DNA of 64,000 nt from Bacillus zhangzhouensis (lineage in GTDB: Bacteria; Bacillota; Bacilli; Bacillales; Bacillaceae), in the NCBI RefSeq assembly GCF_000715205.1, contig NZ_JOTP01000006.1, positions 62,001 to 126,000 on the forward strand, given 5' to 3'. Under the pieces are notes generated by a model. It did no database searches. It saw nothing but the letters and a program-made list of their open reading frames with translations, and was not told the DNA's origin. Every line of letters begins with the position of its first letter. Position 1 is the stretch's first letter. Position numbers and translations under genes: made by a program. This document shows, one piece after another, positions 48,204 to 59,745 of the stretch.

Positions 48204-48232
48204 ATTAAATCATATAATGGTATTTTTGTAAA
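48204..48232 (-). promoter_or_regulatory. Candidate SigA promoter of the ami operon
   Basis: On the minus strand TTTACA (48227-48232), a 17-base spacer and TTTAAT (48204-48209) lie about 45 bases before amiA. It sits in the 91-bp AT-rich gap between the MFS gene and amiA. It is the only likely start site for the long amiA-amiN transcript that I can see, though read-through from the MFS gene is possible because no hairpin separates them. Confidence 0.5.
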
Positions 48233-48249
48233 TAATTGAGATAAAATGT

Positions 48250-49449
48250 CTAAATTTGTTCATTTTTTAATCTAGATGCTAGGAAAGCCGACACAGTAAA
48301 CAGGACAACGTTCATAAAAAAGACGACTCTTGCCCCAAAGAGATCGGTCATGGTGCTCATAACGAGGATAGACATTCCGTATATAAAAGTTGATAGTGTA
48401 TGTTGAGCTGATAGTATTTTAGGCAATTCAATTTGACTCAGTGTATCCTGTACATATGTACGAATGGAAATGCTGCGAAGCTGAAAGGCTGGGCCTAATA
48501 AAAAGACAAATAACAAACTCAGCCAAGCTGATTGATTCAGCCCTAAGCATAAAGTCAACACGGCTACGATCACCGAGCTATAAAAAATGTGATCAAACAA
48601 ACGCTGTTCCACATGCTTTGCAAACCTTAGCACGAGTAAGCCACCTAGAATGGTTCCACCAAAATAGCTTGCGTTAATAAAACCCCACCATGTTTCAGGC
48701 TGATGTAAGACTTCAGTGACATAGACAAGGATAATGGCACCAGTCCAAATACTTCTACCGCACATGGAAAGCATTTCTAATATCGTTAATGTTCGAATTG
48801 TCGGCTTCTCATACATGAGCTTCCAGCCTGAAAAGACCCTTGCACCAAATGATTCAGACTGTTTCTCTTGTTTAGCCGCAGCTCCAGTATCGATGATAAA
48901 GAGCATTGATATGAGCGAAAAACTGTATAAAACAAGTGTCGTCAGAAGTAAAAATTGTGGTCCTAGAATGCCAATAAATAGGCCTCCTAAAAGCCATCCT
49001 AGTAAAAGGACAATTTGATCAGAAGTTAGGATATAGCTATTGGCTTTTAGTAAAAAGTGCTTTTCTACTAAACGTGGAATCATTGAATTTCGAACAGGAA
49101 TGGTTCCTCCATCTATCAAAGAGAGTAGAAATACTATGATAAAAAAGAGAGGAATAGAAAATGTTGATAATTGTAGAATATAAATAAAAATCAAGCAACC
49201 GAAGAAAGTAATTTGACAAATTTGCAAATAGATAATGAGTCTTTTTAGCTTAAATTGATACATAAAGAAAGGGATGAGTACTGCTCCAAGTGCTTGTCCG
49301 ACAAACTGCGAGACGGCCACCATTGAAGCAATGAGCGTAGAATTTGTTAATTGATACGTCAGGATGGTAAGAACGAGGACATATAGTGAATCCCCAAAAT
49401 TAGCTAGGGTTTGACCCCCTAATAAAAAGTAAAATGATTTGTTTTTCAT
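48250..49449 (-). CDS. MFS efflux transporter, probable amicoumacin exporter
   Basis: This 399-residue membrane protein has about 12 hydrophobic segments and belongs to the major facilitator family, nearest to macrolide-efflux-like (MefA-type) proteins by its start (FLLGGQTLANFGDSLYVL). I chose the ATG at 49447-49449, which has TGGAGA five bases before it; an ATG at 49482 lacks a good site. It lies 91 bases before amiA on the same strand and is absent from the yerH-yerI junction of B. subtilis, so export of the N-acylated and phosphorylated product is a reasonable inference. Substrate is not shown by the sequence. Confidence 0.75.
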   Translation of the reverse strand: MKNKSFYFLLGGQTLANFGDSLYVLVLTILTYQLTNSTLIASMVAVSQFVGQALGAVLIPFFMYQFKLKRLIIYLQICQITFFGCLIFIYILQLSTFSIPLFFIIVFLLSLIDGGTIPVRNSMIPRLVEKHFLLKANSYILTSDQIVLLLGWLLGGLFIGILGPQFLLLTTLVLYSFSLISMLFIIDTGAAAKQEKQSESFGARVFSGWKLMYEKPTIRTLTILEMLSMCGRSIWTGAIILVYVTEVLHQPETWWGFINASYFGGTILGGLLVLRFAKHVEQRLFDHIFYSSVIVAVLTLCLGLNQSAWLSLLFVFLLGPAFQLRSISIRTYVQDTLSQIELPKILSAQHTLSTFIYGMSILVMSTMTDLFGARVVFFMNVVLFTVSAFLASRLKNEQI

Positions 49450-49556
49450 ATTTATCTCCATTTTCTCTTCATTACCACCCATAATAATACATTATTTTCT
49501 ACACTTCTACGTTTTATAACAATATTTTCATAATTTGATACATTTTACCCAATTTA

Positions 49557-49579
49557 AAAAACCGCCAAAAGGCGGTTTT
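49557..49579 (-). terminator. Terminator after yerH
   Basis: AAAACCGCC (49557-49565) and GGCGGTTTT (49571-49579) form a compact stem just after the yerH stop on the minus strand, followed by a T run in that direction. It separates the housekeeping yer operon from the ami region. Confidence 0.88.
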
Positions 49580-49582
49580 AAG

Positions 49583-50770
49583 TTAGTCATATATATGGAC
49601 GGTTGGTTCTTTGTCTTCAGCATTTTTCGTGATCAGGGCTTCTTGTTGATCAGAAGATGTGATGTTGATTTCTATATTTGTACTCTTATAGTAATCCATG
49701 ACTTCACCTGTTAAATATTGCGTGAAGGCCACGACTTCCGTTTTTCCGTAGAACTGCATCGGAATTTCTACTTTCATTTTTTGCAGATTTCCGTTTTTAT
49801 AAAAGCCTTTTCCTACCACTCCGGTGTAATTCGGGAAGTAATCTTCTACCTTTGTCTTGAAGCGGTCAAATCGCTCTGAATCATCTTTGTAGCTGCTTTT
49901 CGCATTATCTGAAGGGAAGAATATATTCTCCTCTTTGATCGTATCCCAATTGCCGATATCAGCTGAGCCTGCTTTCACATCCGTTTTGGCAATAAAGTTT
50001 CCTGGAACGATGGACGATTTTGGCGCTTGTTTATAAAGGGCAATCATAACAGGCACCTTTTGCAAACCGTCCATTTGACGAATTCGTTTAATCACTTGCT
50101 CAGCGATTTTTTCGCCCTCTGCCAAGAGTTTCTTTGAATTTTTCGATGAATCGATGGTTACCTCTTGCTGGGGATCACCGATATTTTCACGATAATAATA
50201 TACAGAGTTCAGTGCAAGGCCAATGACGACTCCACCAAGCTGTAAGCTATTTTTGTCTTTTCGAATTAAGTAATTATGCTCTAGCATCGAAGCTAAGTAT
50301 ATTGGACTATTTTCATTTTTAGACTTTGTTGAACCAGAGTTTGGAAGTGCAGGATTTAAGCCTAGGTTCTTAAAGTTTTTATCTTCTTTTTCTGCTTTTT
50401 TCAGATCACTGCCTGTTTTTTTGCGCGCAAGCCAGCTGAGAACGGTATCCTCGTCTAAATGCTGTCCTTCTTGGAAGAGATAGTCGTTTGTATTAAATGA
50501 TTCTGTTGCAAGGCGCATGAGACCTGTTTCAAATTCATCAATATCCAAGCGTGTATTGAGACGCTCTGCTGTTAATCCCCTTGCAGCCCCTTGTTTAAAC
50601 GGCAGCACCATTTTGTAATAGGAGTCAGAGATATTGTACATCGGGATGATCGCTGTTTCCTTCGTTTCATCCGTTTTTTGTGTGACCTCTTCCTCGTCCT
50701 TTCCCCCAAAAGGTGCACACGCTGACAGTACCAGTGTGAGCATTGTCAGCAGCAATAACAACTTTTTCAA
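49583..50770 (-). CDS. yerH: YerH, CamS-family lipoprotein
   Basis: This 395-residue protein has a lipoprotein signal peptide with the lipobox LSAC (Cys18), followed by a charged linker and a CamS (sex-pheromone precursor-like) domain. Its function in Bacillus is not known. Length and place match B. subtilis YerH. It begins with TTG at 50768-50770 behind GAGGAGTG. It is the last gene of the pcrB-pcrA-ligA-yerH string, 15 bases after ligA. Confidence 0.88.
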   Translation of the reverse strand: MKKLLLLLTMLTLVLSACAPFGGKDEEEVTQKTDETKETAIIPMYNISDSYYKMVLPFKQGAARGLTAERLNTRLDIDEFETGLMRLATESFNTNDYLFQEGQHLDEDTVLSWLARKKTGSDLKKAEKEDKNFKNLGLNPALPNSGSTKSKNENSPIYLASMLEHNYLIRKDKNSLQLGGVVIGLALNSVYYYRENIGDPQQEVTIDSSKNSKKLLAEGEKIAEQVIKRIRQMDGLQKVPVMIALYKQAPKSSIVPGNFIAKTDVKAGSADIGNWDTIKEENIFFPSDNAKSSYKDDSERFDRFKTKVEDYFPNYTGVVGKGFYKNGNLQKMKVEIPMQFYGKTEVVAFTQYLTGEVMDYYKSTNIEINITSSDQQEALITKNAEDKEPTVHIYD

Positions 50771-50785
50771 TAGAAAACACTCCTC

Positions 50786-52810
<2,025 letters not shown>

Positions 52811-52836
52811 TCATCCGTTTTGTAAGGCCTTTGGTT

Positions 52837-55059
52837 TTATTGCTTCTCGATTGGCGCAAATGCTGCGAGAAGCCGCTTAATGCCAGTAGGGCTTGGGAAC
52901 GCAATATCAAGCTCTGTGCTATCTCCACTGCCTTTCACACTCACTACCGTTCCAACGCCCCATTTTTTATGGGCTGCTTTATCGCCCACAGCCCAGCCAA
53001 TACTGCCGGCACCTGTGTTTTGAATGGTTTGAGTTTGCGGACGAGAGACAGGGCCCCGTCTTTGCGGTCTTTCTCTTGTTTGGCCAAACGGTGTTTTCGT
53101 TTCTTTTTTCTCATTTAGGTTGTCCAATAAATCGGCTGGTATTTCTCTAATGAATCTTGATTCAAGGTTCATGTTCGTCCGGCCGAATAATGTTCTCATC
53201 TTAGCACTTGATAAATAAAGCTCTTCTTCAGCCCGTGTGATGCCTACGTATGCAAGGCGGCGTTCTTCTTCCATCTCAGCATCTTCCATTAATGAACGGC
53301 TGTGCGGGAAGACACCCTCCTCCATCCCCATTAAGAAAACGACAGGGAATTCTAGTCCTTTTGCGGCGTGAAGAGTCATTAAGATGACGGCATCCTGATC
53401 TTCTTCCTCATTTTCATCCAGCTTATCAATGTCTGCAACGAGGGCGAGATCTGTCAGGAAGGTCACAAGCGATTTATCTTCATTTTGTTCTTCAAAGTTC
53501 TTTGTGACAGATAGAAACTCGTCAATATTTTCTAAACGGCTCTGCGCTTCAATCGTTTTTTCGACCTTAAGCGCTTCACGATAGCCTGTTTTTTCGAGGA
53601 TTTCTTCTGTTAATTCTGTGACAGATAAATATTCCTGCATGTTCGTCATTTGATCAATGAGCTGTTTGAACTCATCAAGAGCATTGGCTGCCCTTGCACT
53701 CAGTCCAATGAAGTCCACCTGACCAAGCGCTTCAAACATAGACAGGTCATTCATCTCTGCATATGCCGCAATTTTTTCAACAGATGTCGCCCCAATTCCG
53801 CGCTTTGGAACGTTGACAATTCGCGTAAAACTAATATCGTCGTCTGGGTTTGCCACAAGGCGTAAGTACGCCAAAATGTCCTTGATTTCTTTTCTGTCAT
53901 AGAACTTCGTACCGCCGACAATGTTGTATTGAATGTTTGACTTCAATAATGTTTCCTCTATGACACGGGACTGAGCATTGGTTCGATAAAGGATCGCAAA
54001 ATCGGATAATTTGCGCTTTCCGCTTTGATGAAGCTGATGAATCTTTCCAGCGACAAATTGGCCTTCACCGAATTCATTATCTGCACGGTAATAGGCAATC
54101 TTCGCTCCTTCATCATTTTCTGTCCAAAGGTTTTTTGGTTTACGGTTCGCATTGTTTTGTATGACCGTATTTGCGGCATGCAAAATGCGTTTCGTCGATC
54201 TGTAATTTTGCTCAAGCAGAATCACTTCACTGGACGGATAGTCTTTTTCAAAGGAAAGAATGTTTGTAATATCCGCTCCGCGCCAGCGATAAATGGACTG
54301 GTCTGAGTCACCGACGACACAAATATTTTGAAAACGCTGAGCGAGCAGCTTCACAAGCATATACTGCGCTCTGTTTGTATCCTGATACTCATCGACATGA
54401 ATGTATTGGAATTTCCGCTGATAATGCTCTAATACTTCAGGGATGCGTTCAAACAGACGAATCGTCATCATGATCAAATCATCAAAATCGAGTGATTGGT
54501 TTTTGAGTAATCGTTTTTGATAATCTGTATAGACGTCGCTGACCACTTGATCATAGAAGTCACCGGCTGTTTTTGCGTATTCCTCTGCATCAATGAGTTC
54601 GTTTTTTGCACTGCTGATTGATCCTAAAATGCTGCGTGGGTCGAACTTTTTAGGATCAATATTTCGCTCTTTTAAAATGTTCTTAATCACTGAAAGCTGA
54701 TCAGATGTGTCTAATATGGAGAAGTTGCGATTCACACCAATGCGGTCAATATCGCGTCTTAAAATACGGACACACATGCTGTGAAACGTAGAGATCCAAA
54801 TGTCATCTGCTCCAGGTCCTAAAATGGCTTGTACACGTTCACGCATTTCACGTGCTGCTTTATTCGTAAACGTAATCGCTAAAATGTTCCACGGAGCGAC
54901 ATGCTTTTCTGCCATTAAGTATGCAATTCGATGTGTGAGCACCCGTGTTTTACCACTTCCTGCTCCTGCCATCAGTAATAGCGGACCGTCTGTTGCTTTG
55001 ACCGCTTCTTTCTGCGCATCATTCAGCCCTTCTAATAGATGATTCGATATTTCATTCAT
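52837..55059 (-). CDS. pcrA: PcrA, UvrD-family DNA helicase
   Basis: This 740-residue SF1A helicase has Walker A GAGSGKT (32-38), [26 protein letters not shown] and [12 protein letters not shown] motifs. It is essential in Bacillus and removes stalled RNA polymerase and recombination intermediates. I start it at the ATG 55057-55059 ([13 protein letters not shown]), which matches known PcrA N-termini and has GGTGA just upstream; a longer reading from a TTG at 55074 runs through that ribosome site. Confidence 0.96.
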   Translation of the reverse strand: MNEISNHLLEGLNDAQKEAVKATDGPLLLMAGAGSGKTRVLTHRIAYLMAEKHVAPWNILAITFTNKAAREMRERVQAILGPGADDIWISTFHSMCVRILRRDIDRIGVNRNFSILDTSDQLSVIKNILKERNIDPKKFDPRSILGSISSAKNELIDAEEYAKTAGDFYDQVVSDVYTDYQKRLLKNQSLDFDDLIMMTIRLFERIPEVLEHYQRKFQYIHVDEYQDTNRAQYMLVKLLAQRFQNICVVGDSDQSIYRWRGADITNILSFEKDYPSSEVILLEQNYRSTKRILHAANTVIQNNANRKPKNLWTENDEGAKIAYYRADNEFGEGQFVAGKIHQLHQSGKRKLSDFAILYRTNAQSRVIEETLLKSNIQYNIVGGTKFYDRKEIKDILAYLRLVANPDDDISFTRIVNVPKRGIGATSVEKIAAYAEMNDLSMFEALGQVDFIGLSARAANALDEFKQLIDQMTNMQEYLSVTELTEEILEKTGYREALKVEKTIEAQSRLENIDEFLSVTKNFEEQNEDKSLVTFLTDLALVADIDKLDENEEEDQDAVILMTLHAAKGLEFPVVFLMGMEEGVFPHSRSLMEDAEMEEERRLAYVGITRAEEELYLSSAKMRTLFGRTNMNLESRFIREIPADLLDNLNEKKETKTPFGQTRERPQRRGPVSRPQTQTIQNTGAGSIGWAVGDKAAHKKWGVGTVVSVKGSGDSTELDIAFPSPTGIKRLLAAFAPIEKQ

Positions 55060-55116
55060 TCCATTCACCGCCAATTCGAACTTACGTTCTATTTTAACCC
55101 GTTTCGCCTTGTTTGA

Positions 55117-55809
55117 CTATGATGATTTTTTGACTGCGTCAACTGTTTTTAACGCTTCTTTGAAATTGTCATAAATGACGTTTCCTACAACGACCACGTC
55201 TGCATGCTGCGCAAAGTCTTTTGCCTGCTCTGCGTTCTCAATGCCGCCCCCATAAAAAAGAACCGTTTCGTGAAGCACTGCTTTTGTTTCTTTGACAAGC
55301 TCTATGTCTCCAAGCGTCCCGCTGTATTCTAGATAAAAAATGGGCAGTTTCATCAAATGCTCTGCCACTCTTGCATATGCCCGCACATCATCTATATCCA
55401 ACGCAGTATTTGCCGCTGTGAGCTTGGCCGCTTTACAATCTTCGTTTAAGATCACATATCCTTCTGGCACAATCTCTTCCATTGACATCAAATCACCGTA
55501 TTCCTTCATCGCATCCTTATGGAGCCCAACAATCCAATCTGGATGGGCGCTGTTTAACACTGTGGGGATGAAATACAGATCGAAGCCCGGCACAATCATC
55601 TCATGTGTTGAGATTTCAAGCACACATGGCACAAGAAACCTTCGAACCTTTGACATCAATTGGAGCACGTTGTCCTCTGTCACATTGTCACTGCCGCCAA
55701 TCAATATGGCATCCGTACCAGATTCACAAATCGCTTCTAGCTGTTCATCAGAAATCCCTTTATTTGGATCGAGTTTAAAGACATGCTTCCACTCGGTAAC
55801 ATCATACAT
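55117..55809 (-). CDS. pcrB: PcrB, heptaprenylglyceryl phosphate synthase
   Basis: This 230-residue TIM-barrel enzyme joins heptaprenyl diphosphate to glycerol-1-phosphate, the Bacillus relative of archaeal GGGP synthase. Visible blocks are [32 protein letters not shown] and [12 protein letters not shown] set the start at ATG 55807-55809 ([11 protein letters not shown]), which has GGAGG upstream and matches known PcrB N-termini. An open frame continues about 80 codons further upstream but is not PcrB-like. Confidence 0.94.
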   Translation of the reverse strand: MYDVTEWKHVFKLDPNKGISDEQLEAICESGTDAILIGGSDNVTEDNVLQLMSKVRRFLVPCVLEISTHEMIVPGFDLYFIPTVLNSAHPDWIVGLHKDAMKEYGDLMSMEEIVPEGYVILNEDCKAAKLTAANTALDIDDVRAYARVAEHLMKLPIFYLEYSGTLGDIELVKETKAVLHETVLFYGGGIENAEQAKDFAQHADVVVVGNVIYDNFKEALKTVDAVKKSS

Positions 55810-56076
55810 GAAAAACGTTCCTCCATTCGTTTCATTCCATTTAAATATTATAACAAAATCAGTGACCGCAAAAAACGGGTAACCTCCTTTAGCTAAAAGT
55901 TTCATTCTTTTGAAAATGGGTGGTCGTGACTTTAGATGAGGATGCTGGAGAATTGTTGGGAAAAGCCCGTTTTCATAGGAAAGGATTTGAAAAGGGAAAG
56001 ACGTGTTTAAATTTGATATGAAGGCTGTTTTGTATCGCCTCATGATATTATACAATAAAGGATGATATTACCATTT

Positions 56077-56328
56077 ATGATTGAGTTAGACGTCAATGAA
56101 TGTATCAATGTAGATATCGATCAGGAGGATCGAGTGGCTGGCTTGGAGTTATTTGCAGAAGAAGCCGAGGTCCTGAGGCACACACCGGTTCATGAGGATG
56201 AGTATTCTTTACGTTTTACGGATCAAGATGTCCTCTCAACCTATCATTTGTCAGGCGTTGAATTTCAATTTTCGAAGCCTGATCATCAAGGGCTGATCAG
56301 TTTTAAACTAATCGATTCTCTTAAATAA
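56077..56328 (+). CDS. Small acidic protein of unknown function
   Basis: This is an 83-residue acidic protein starting MIELDVNECINVDIDQED that I do not recognise. It has no signal peptide or membrane segment. The start is uncertain: an ATG at 56062 follows AAAGG with no spacing, while the ATG at 56077 has GGATGAT about ten bases before it. It is divergent from pcrB and is followed by a strong terminator, which supports it as a real, single-gene unit. Confidence 0.6.
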   Translation: MIELDVNECINVDIDQEDRVAGLELFAEEAEVLRHTPVHEDEYSLRFTDQDVLSTYHLSGVEFQFSKPDHQGLISFKLIDSLK

Positions 56329-56332
56329 GAAA

Positions 56333-56366
56333 AAACCGTTTTGATCATTCAAAACGGTTTTTTTCA
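56333..56366. terminator. Bidirectional terminator
   Basis: AAACCGTTTTGA (56333-56344) and TCAAAACGGTTT (56349-56360) form a perfect 12-pair stem with a four-base loop and T runs on both sides. It serves the small acidic gene on the plus strand and the small membrane gene on the minus strand. Confidence 0.92.
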
Positions 56367-56368
56367 AA

Positions 56369-56599
56369 CTATTGTCTCACTTCATTAAAATAATGGATGG
56401 ATGTCATGGCCCCTTCATCGACCATCTTGTTGTCTTGAATATCTAACGGATCAGGGTTGCCGGCTTTTTCAGGAACCTTTTCATTTGCTCGGAACATGCT
56501 TGCCCATTTTTTCAAATGCTGTTTATTTTTAACCGCTAATAACACAGCTCCTCCAACCCCTAATCCTGCAAGTACATACGTATTTGGACGCTTATTCAT
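56369..56599 (-). CDS. Small protein with one N-terminal membrane segment
   Basis: This 76-residue protein has a hydrophobic stretch (YVLAGLGVGGAVLLAV, about 8-23) followed by a basic and then an acidic, polar tail (DIQDNKMVDEG). It resembles no family I can name with confidence. A strong GGGGAGGG site precedes the ATG. It is divergent from yerD, 137 bases away, and ends at a shared hairpin. Confidence 0.7.
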   Translation of the reverse strand: MNKRPNTYVLAGLGVGGAVLLAVKNKQHLKKWASMFRANEKVPEKAGNPDPLDIQDNKMVDEGAMTSIHYFNEVRQ

Positions 56600-56736
56600 G
56601 TATGTTCCCTCCCCTTGTCATCTTATTTTTAAGTTACCCCGCCTCTTCATTTCTAAACGTCACAATGTGTTCAAGTGGTTTCTCTTTGAACGAAAAGTGG
56701 AATAACAACAGCAATGAAAGAGAAAAGAGGGATGAC

Positions 56737-58317
56737 ATGACAACTACTTTAATTGTCATAGCCGCACTGCTATTGATTTGTTTGATTGTACCCATCATTT
56801 TATTGATATGGATTTGGATGAGAGATGAAAAACAAGAAGAACATTCTGTCCTACGAAACTATCCGGTCATTGGAAAGCTGCGGTTTATTTTTGAAAAAAT
56901 AGGACCTGAGCTTCGCCAATATCTGTTTCTGAATGATCGGGAGGAGCTTCCTTTCTCAAGAAGAGAATATGAGCAAGCTGTCATGTCTGGGAAGTACAAA
57001 AGCCGGACGATGGGCTTTGGATCAAAACGTGATTTTGACAAGCCTGGTTATTACATTCGGAACGTTCTGTTTCCAAAACAGCGAGATGAATTACGAATTG
57101 ACCAATCCGATAATATTCAAACAAAAGTGTATCAGATTGATCAAGACAATTTACTGCGAAGAAGTGAACATACCAAAGAGGTCGAGGCAAAACCTTACTA
57201 TCTCCATCAAGACGATGTACAAGTAATTGGCGAGTACACATGTCAAAAGCCTTTCCGTGTAAAAGGCCTGATTGGGCAGTCTGCCATGAGCTACGGATCT
57301 TTAGGCGACAGGGCCATTACAGCACTATCCTCGGGATTAAAGATGGCTGGCGGTACGTGGATGAACACAGGTGAAGGCGGGCTTTCTCCATATCACCTCA
57401 AAGGCGGAGCCGATATCATATGCCAGATTGGACCCGGTCTATTTGGCGTGAGAACAGAAGATGGCGCTTTTTCCTTTGAAGAATTTAAGAAAAAAAGCGA
57501 GCACGAGGAAGTCAAAGCCTTTGAGCTGAAGCTGGCACAAGGAGCTAAAACACGCGGCGGACATATTGACGGCGAAAAGGTCACCGAAGAAATTGCGAAC
57601 ATCCGTAAATTACCGCCCCACCAATCCATTGACAGCCCAAACCGATTTGAGATGTTCCACTCCATTCCTGATATGTTTGATTTCATTGAACAGCTGCGAA
57701 GTATAGGTGGAAAGCCTGTCGGCATCAAGCTTGTGGTCGGACATAAAGAAAACATTGAAGAGCTTGCGGCGTACATGAAAAAAAGCGGAAAGCATCCTGA
57801 TTTCATTACAGTGGATGGCGGAGAAGGCGGCACTGGTGCATCCTTTCATGAATTGGCAGATTCCGCAGGGCTGCCGATTTTCACCGCACTCCCAATGGTC
57901 CATCAAATATTGAAAGAATACGGTGTCAGAGATCAGGTGAAGCTCTTTGCTTCTGGCAAACTTCTCTCACCTGATAAAATTGCGATTGCCCTTTCCATGG
58001 GTGCTGACTTTGTAAATATCGCCAGAGGCCTCATGTTTTCAGTCGGCTGCATTCGCGCGCAAGTATGCCACACGAATAAATGCCCAGTAGGAGTTGCCAC
58101 GACTGATCCAAAGCTGCAAAAGGGTTTATCGATTGAAGAAAAGAAATACCGTGTATGCAATTATATCCTGTCCCTTAGAGAAGGTTTATTTAACTTATCC
58201 GCAGCCGCTGGAATTGAATCCCCCATTCATTTTAATGAGAAACATATTGTCTATAGACAAGAAAATGGTCAGACAAGTGAAGTGCCTATTTTTACAGGGA
58301 CACAGCCATCCGTCTAG
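56737..58317 (+). CDS. yerD: YerD, membrane-anchored glutamate synthase-like FMN protein
   Basis: This 526-residue protein has an N-terminal membrane helix (3-27) and then the FMN-binding (beta/alpha)8 domain of glutamate synthase large subunits. Visible motifs are GEGGLSPYHLKGGADI, TVDGGEGGTGASF and CHTNKCPVGVATTDP, which holds cysteines of the 3Fe-4S type. There is no amidotransferase domain, so it is not a complete GOGAT, and its substrate is unknown. I start it at ATG 56737 behind AGAGGGATGAC, matching YerD in B. subtilis. Confidence 0.9.
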   Translation: MTTTLIVIAALLLICLIVPIILLIWIWMRDEKQEEHSVLRNYPVIGKLRFIFEKIGPELRQYLFLNDREELPFSRREYEQAVMSGKYKSRTMGFGSKRDFDKPGYYIRNVLFPKQRDELRIDQSDNIQTKVYQIDQDNLLRRSEHTKEVEAKPYYLHQDDVQVIGEYTCQKPFRVKGLIGQSAMSYGSLGDRAITALSSGLKMAGGTWMNTGEGGLSPYHLKGGADIICQIGPGLFGVRTEDGAFSFEEFKKKSEHEEVKAFELKLAQGAKTRGGHIDGEKVTEEIANIRKLPPHQSIDSPNRFEMFHSIPDMFDFIEQLRSIGGKPVGIKLVVGHKENIEELAAYMKKSGKHPDFITVDGGEGGTGASFHELADSAGLPIFTALPMVHQILKEYGVRDQVKLFASGKLLSPDKIAIALSMGADFVNIARGLMFSVGCIRAQVCHTNKCPVGVATTDPKLQKGLSIEEKKYRVCNYILSLREGLFNLSAAAGIESPIHFNEKHIVYRQENGQTSEVPIFTGTQPSV

Positions 58318-58323
58318 TTTGAG

Positions 58324-58348
58324 AAAGGTGCGTTTTTGCACCTTTTTT
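58324..58348 (+). terminator. Terminator after yerD
   Basis: AAAGGTGC (58324-58331) and GCACCTTT (58338-58345) form a stem around GTTTTT, with a T run after it, directly behind the yerD stop. Confidence 0.87.
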
Positions 58349-58416
58349 CAATTGACATTTTGGCTCAATCGCGTGTAAAGAACTTAGACAAATGACAGGA
58401 AATGGAGAGATGGAGG

Positions 58417-58896
58417 ATGCGTGACAAAAAGGTTCGCGGGATGAAACGGAAGACGAATGAGATGGTTATAAGAATTGAGGAAAATACACAAGAGTTCCCG
58501 GCAGATATTGAACAAGGTTATTGACATCTCCCTCTACCAGTTGCGTATGATTTTATTTATTCAAGCAAAACACCTCAAAAAATCAAGCGATTGTCCATTC
58601 AAACACTGCTAAATAGAGCTGAACACCTCATTGATTTGAAGCCACTTGATGGAGAAGTATATCGTGTCATGGTTGCAGTAGATGCCACTGAATGATGGGG
58701 ATCACAAATCATTGTGTTTAAAGGAGATTCCTATATTAAAGACTTTTTCAATAGACATGATGATGATCAGAGATGGCTGCCTCTTTCCGATGCGAGATAC
58801 ATTCAAAGGGAATGGGGGTTATCTGTGCCAAAGGATAGGCAAACCATAGGTTTTAAAGACATCATCGCAGACGAATATGGCATCTCTGGTTTATAG
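58417..58896 (+). pseudogene. Broken DUF3916-like gene with two in-frame TGA codons
   Basis: A 160-codon frame runs from ATG 58417 to TAG 58896 and is interrupted only by TGA at 58522-58524 (after residue 35) and TGA at 58693-58695 (after residue 92). The three pieces read on as one protein: RKTNEMVIRIEENTQEFPAD, then HLPLPVAYDFIYSSKTP, then IIVFKGDSYIKDFFNRHDDD. By memory of the family this looks like DUF3916, where a Trp precedes the HLPLP-like block, so the first TGA probably comes from TGG. No frameshift is needed. Function of the family is unknown. Confidence 0.75.
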
Positions 58897-59181
58897 GCGA
58901 GCTAAAATAAAAACAAGAGGGTTCGGGTTTGGCGAAATTAGTCAACTCCTTAAATTCCTTCCCGTTGGTCAGTCAGACATTTACCGTTGACTAATGCCAA
59001 GCCTTTCCCTCGACCGATTACGAGCAGTAACACAAATTTAAAAATAACCGTTGTCCTTTTCGGCAATAGTCAATTTTTTGTATCTGTTACTCATGTATCT
59101 CAAAATAAAAAAGAGTAGCCGCAGCCACTCTTAATTTTACTTATTCAACAATCGCGCCCTATTATGGAAGAGACTTTCATG
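58897..59181. repeat. Non-coding stretch with inverted and repeated GGC-ATTAGTCAAC motifs
   Basis: I see no gene here. ATTAGTCAAC at 58937-58946, with GGC three bases before it (58931-58933), is mirrored by GTTGACTAATGCC at 58986-58998, leaving a 39-base loop. A third, weaker copy (GGCAATAGTCAA) lies at 59062-59073. A small imperfect hairpin with AAGAGT (59111-59116) and ACTCTT (59127-59132) may end transcription. The block follows the broken DUF3916 gene, so it could be part of a decayed insertion. Confidence 0.45.
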
Positions 59182-59586
59182 TTAACCTGCCATTTCTTGC
59201 GAGAACCTAAGTAAATATCCATCAGGATCTTGAACAAGAAATTCCTTTTGTATAAACGTAGTATCATTACTTTTATATTTGCTAACAGTTGGCTCTCTGA
59301 ATAGTGGAATGTTTTGCTTTCTTAAACGGTCAATGACAGGCTGTACGTCTTCAATGTCTATTTGAAAATTGATTCCCCGTCCAAATGGGTGTTTTAACTC
59401 CCCAGTGTCCCAATGGCCATTGATTTCTTCTAACATCATTTGTGTTTCCTCTTCCAACGAAACAAATATAAATTTATCGTCTTCACGCTCATATTCCAAT
59501 TTAAAACCAAGCAATTCTATATAGAACCATTTAGACTTTTCGATGTCTGTTACAGATAACTCTGGTATCAAAGCATTGAATCTCAT
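59182..59586 (-). CDS. VOC-family protein (bleomycin resistance/glyoxalase-like)
   Basis: This 134-residue protein has the two-repeat VOC fold. It starts MRFNALIPELSVTDIEKSKW and ends with EFLVQDPDGYLLRFSQE, typical of bleomycin-resistance-like members that bind a small molecule without cutting it. I start it at ATG 59584-59586 with GGAGAAG seven bases upstream, rather than at an ATG at 59679. It lies in a small variable patch between yerD and yerC. Ligand and role are unknown. A resistance function is possible but not shown. Confidence 0.8.
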   Translation of the reverse strand: MRFNALIPELSVTDIEKSKWFYIELLGFKLEYEREDDKFIFVSLEEETQMMLEEINGHWDTGELKHPFGRGINFQIDIEDVQPVIDRLRKQNIPLFREPTVSKYKSNDTTFIQKEFLVQDPDGYLLRFSQEMAG

Positions 59587-59684
59587 TTTTTCTTCTCCAC
59601 AACCTTCTGATAAAGTTATTCGGTTAAATGACCCGTTTGTTGCTTCTTTCAAGCCAGTCCTTGCTTGTCTTTTCAGCACTCTTC

Positions 59685-59735
59685 ATAAAAAAACTGTAAA
59701 CAACTCCATTCTTGTTGAAAAGGATTGTTTACAGT
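59685..59735 (-). terminator. Terminator after yerC
   Basis: ACTGTAAACAA (59693-59703) pairs with TTGTTTACAGT (59725-59735), extended inside by TCC/GGA. On the minus strand seven T residues follow, so it ends the yerC transcript. Confidence 0.85.
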
Positions 59736-59745
59736 GAAAACTGCT

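Noticed and set aside
55340-55882. A 180-codon plus-strand frame opposite pcrB
   Set aside because: It is antisense to the conserved PcrB barrel, with no recognisable domain.
57393-57833. A 146-codon open frame on the minus strand inside yerD
   Set aside because: It is opposite the conserved FMN domain of yerD, is rich in Pro and Ser as shadow frames are, and has no start signal.
58417-58896. The two TGA codons as selenocysteine sites
   Set aside because: No SECIS-like hairpin is seen directly after either TGA, Bacillus of this group is not known to use selenocysteine, and the family has Trp or other common residues there.
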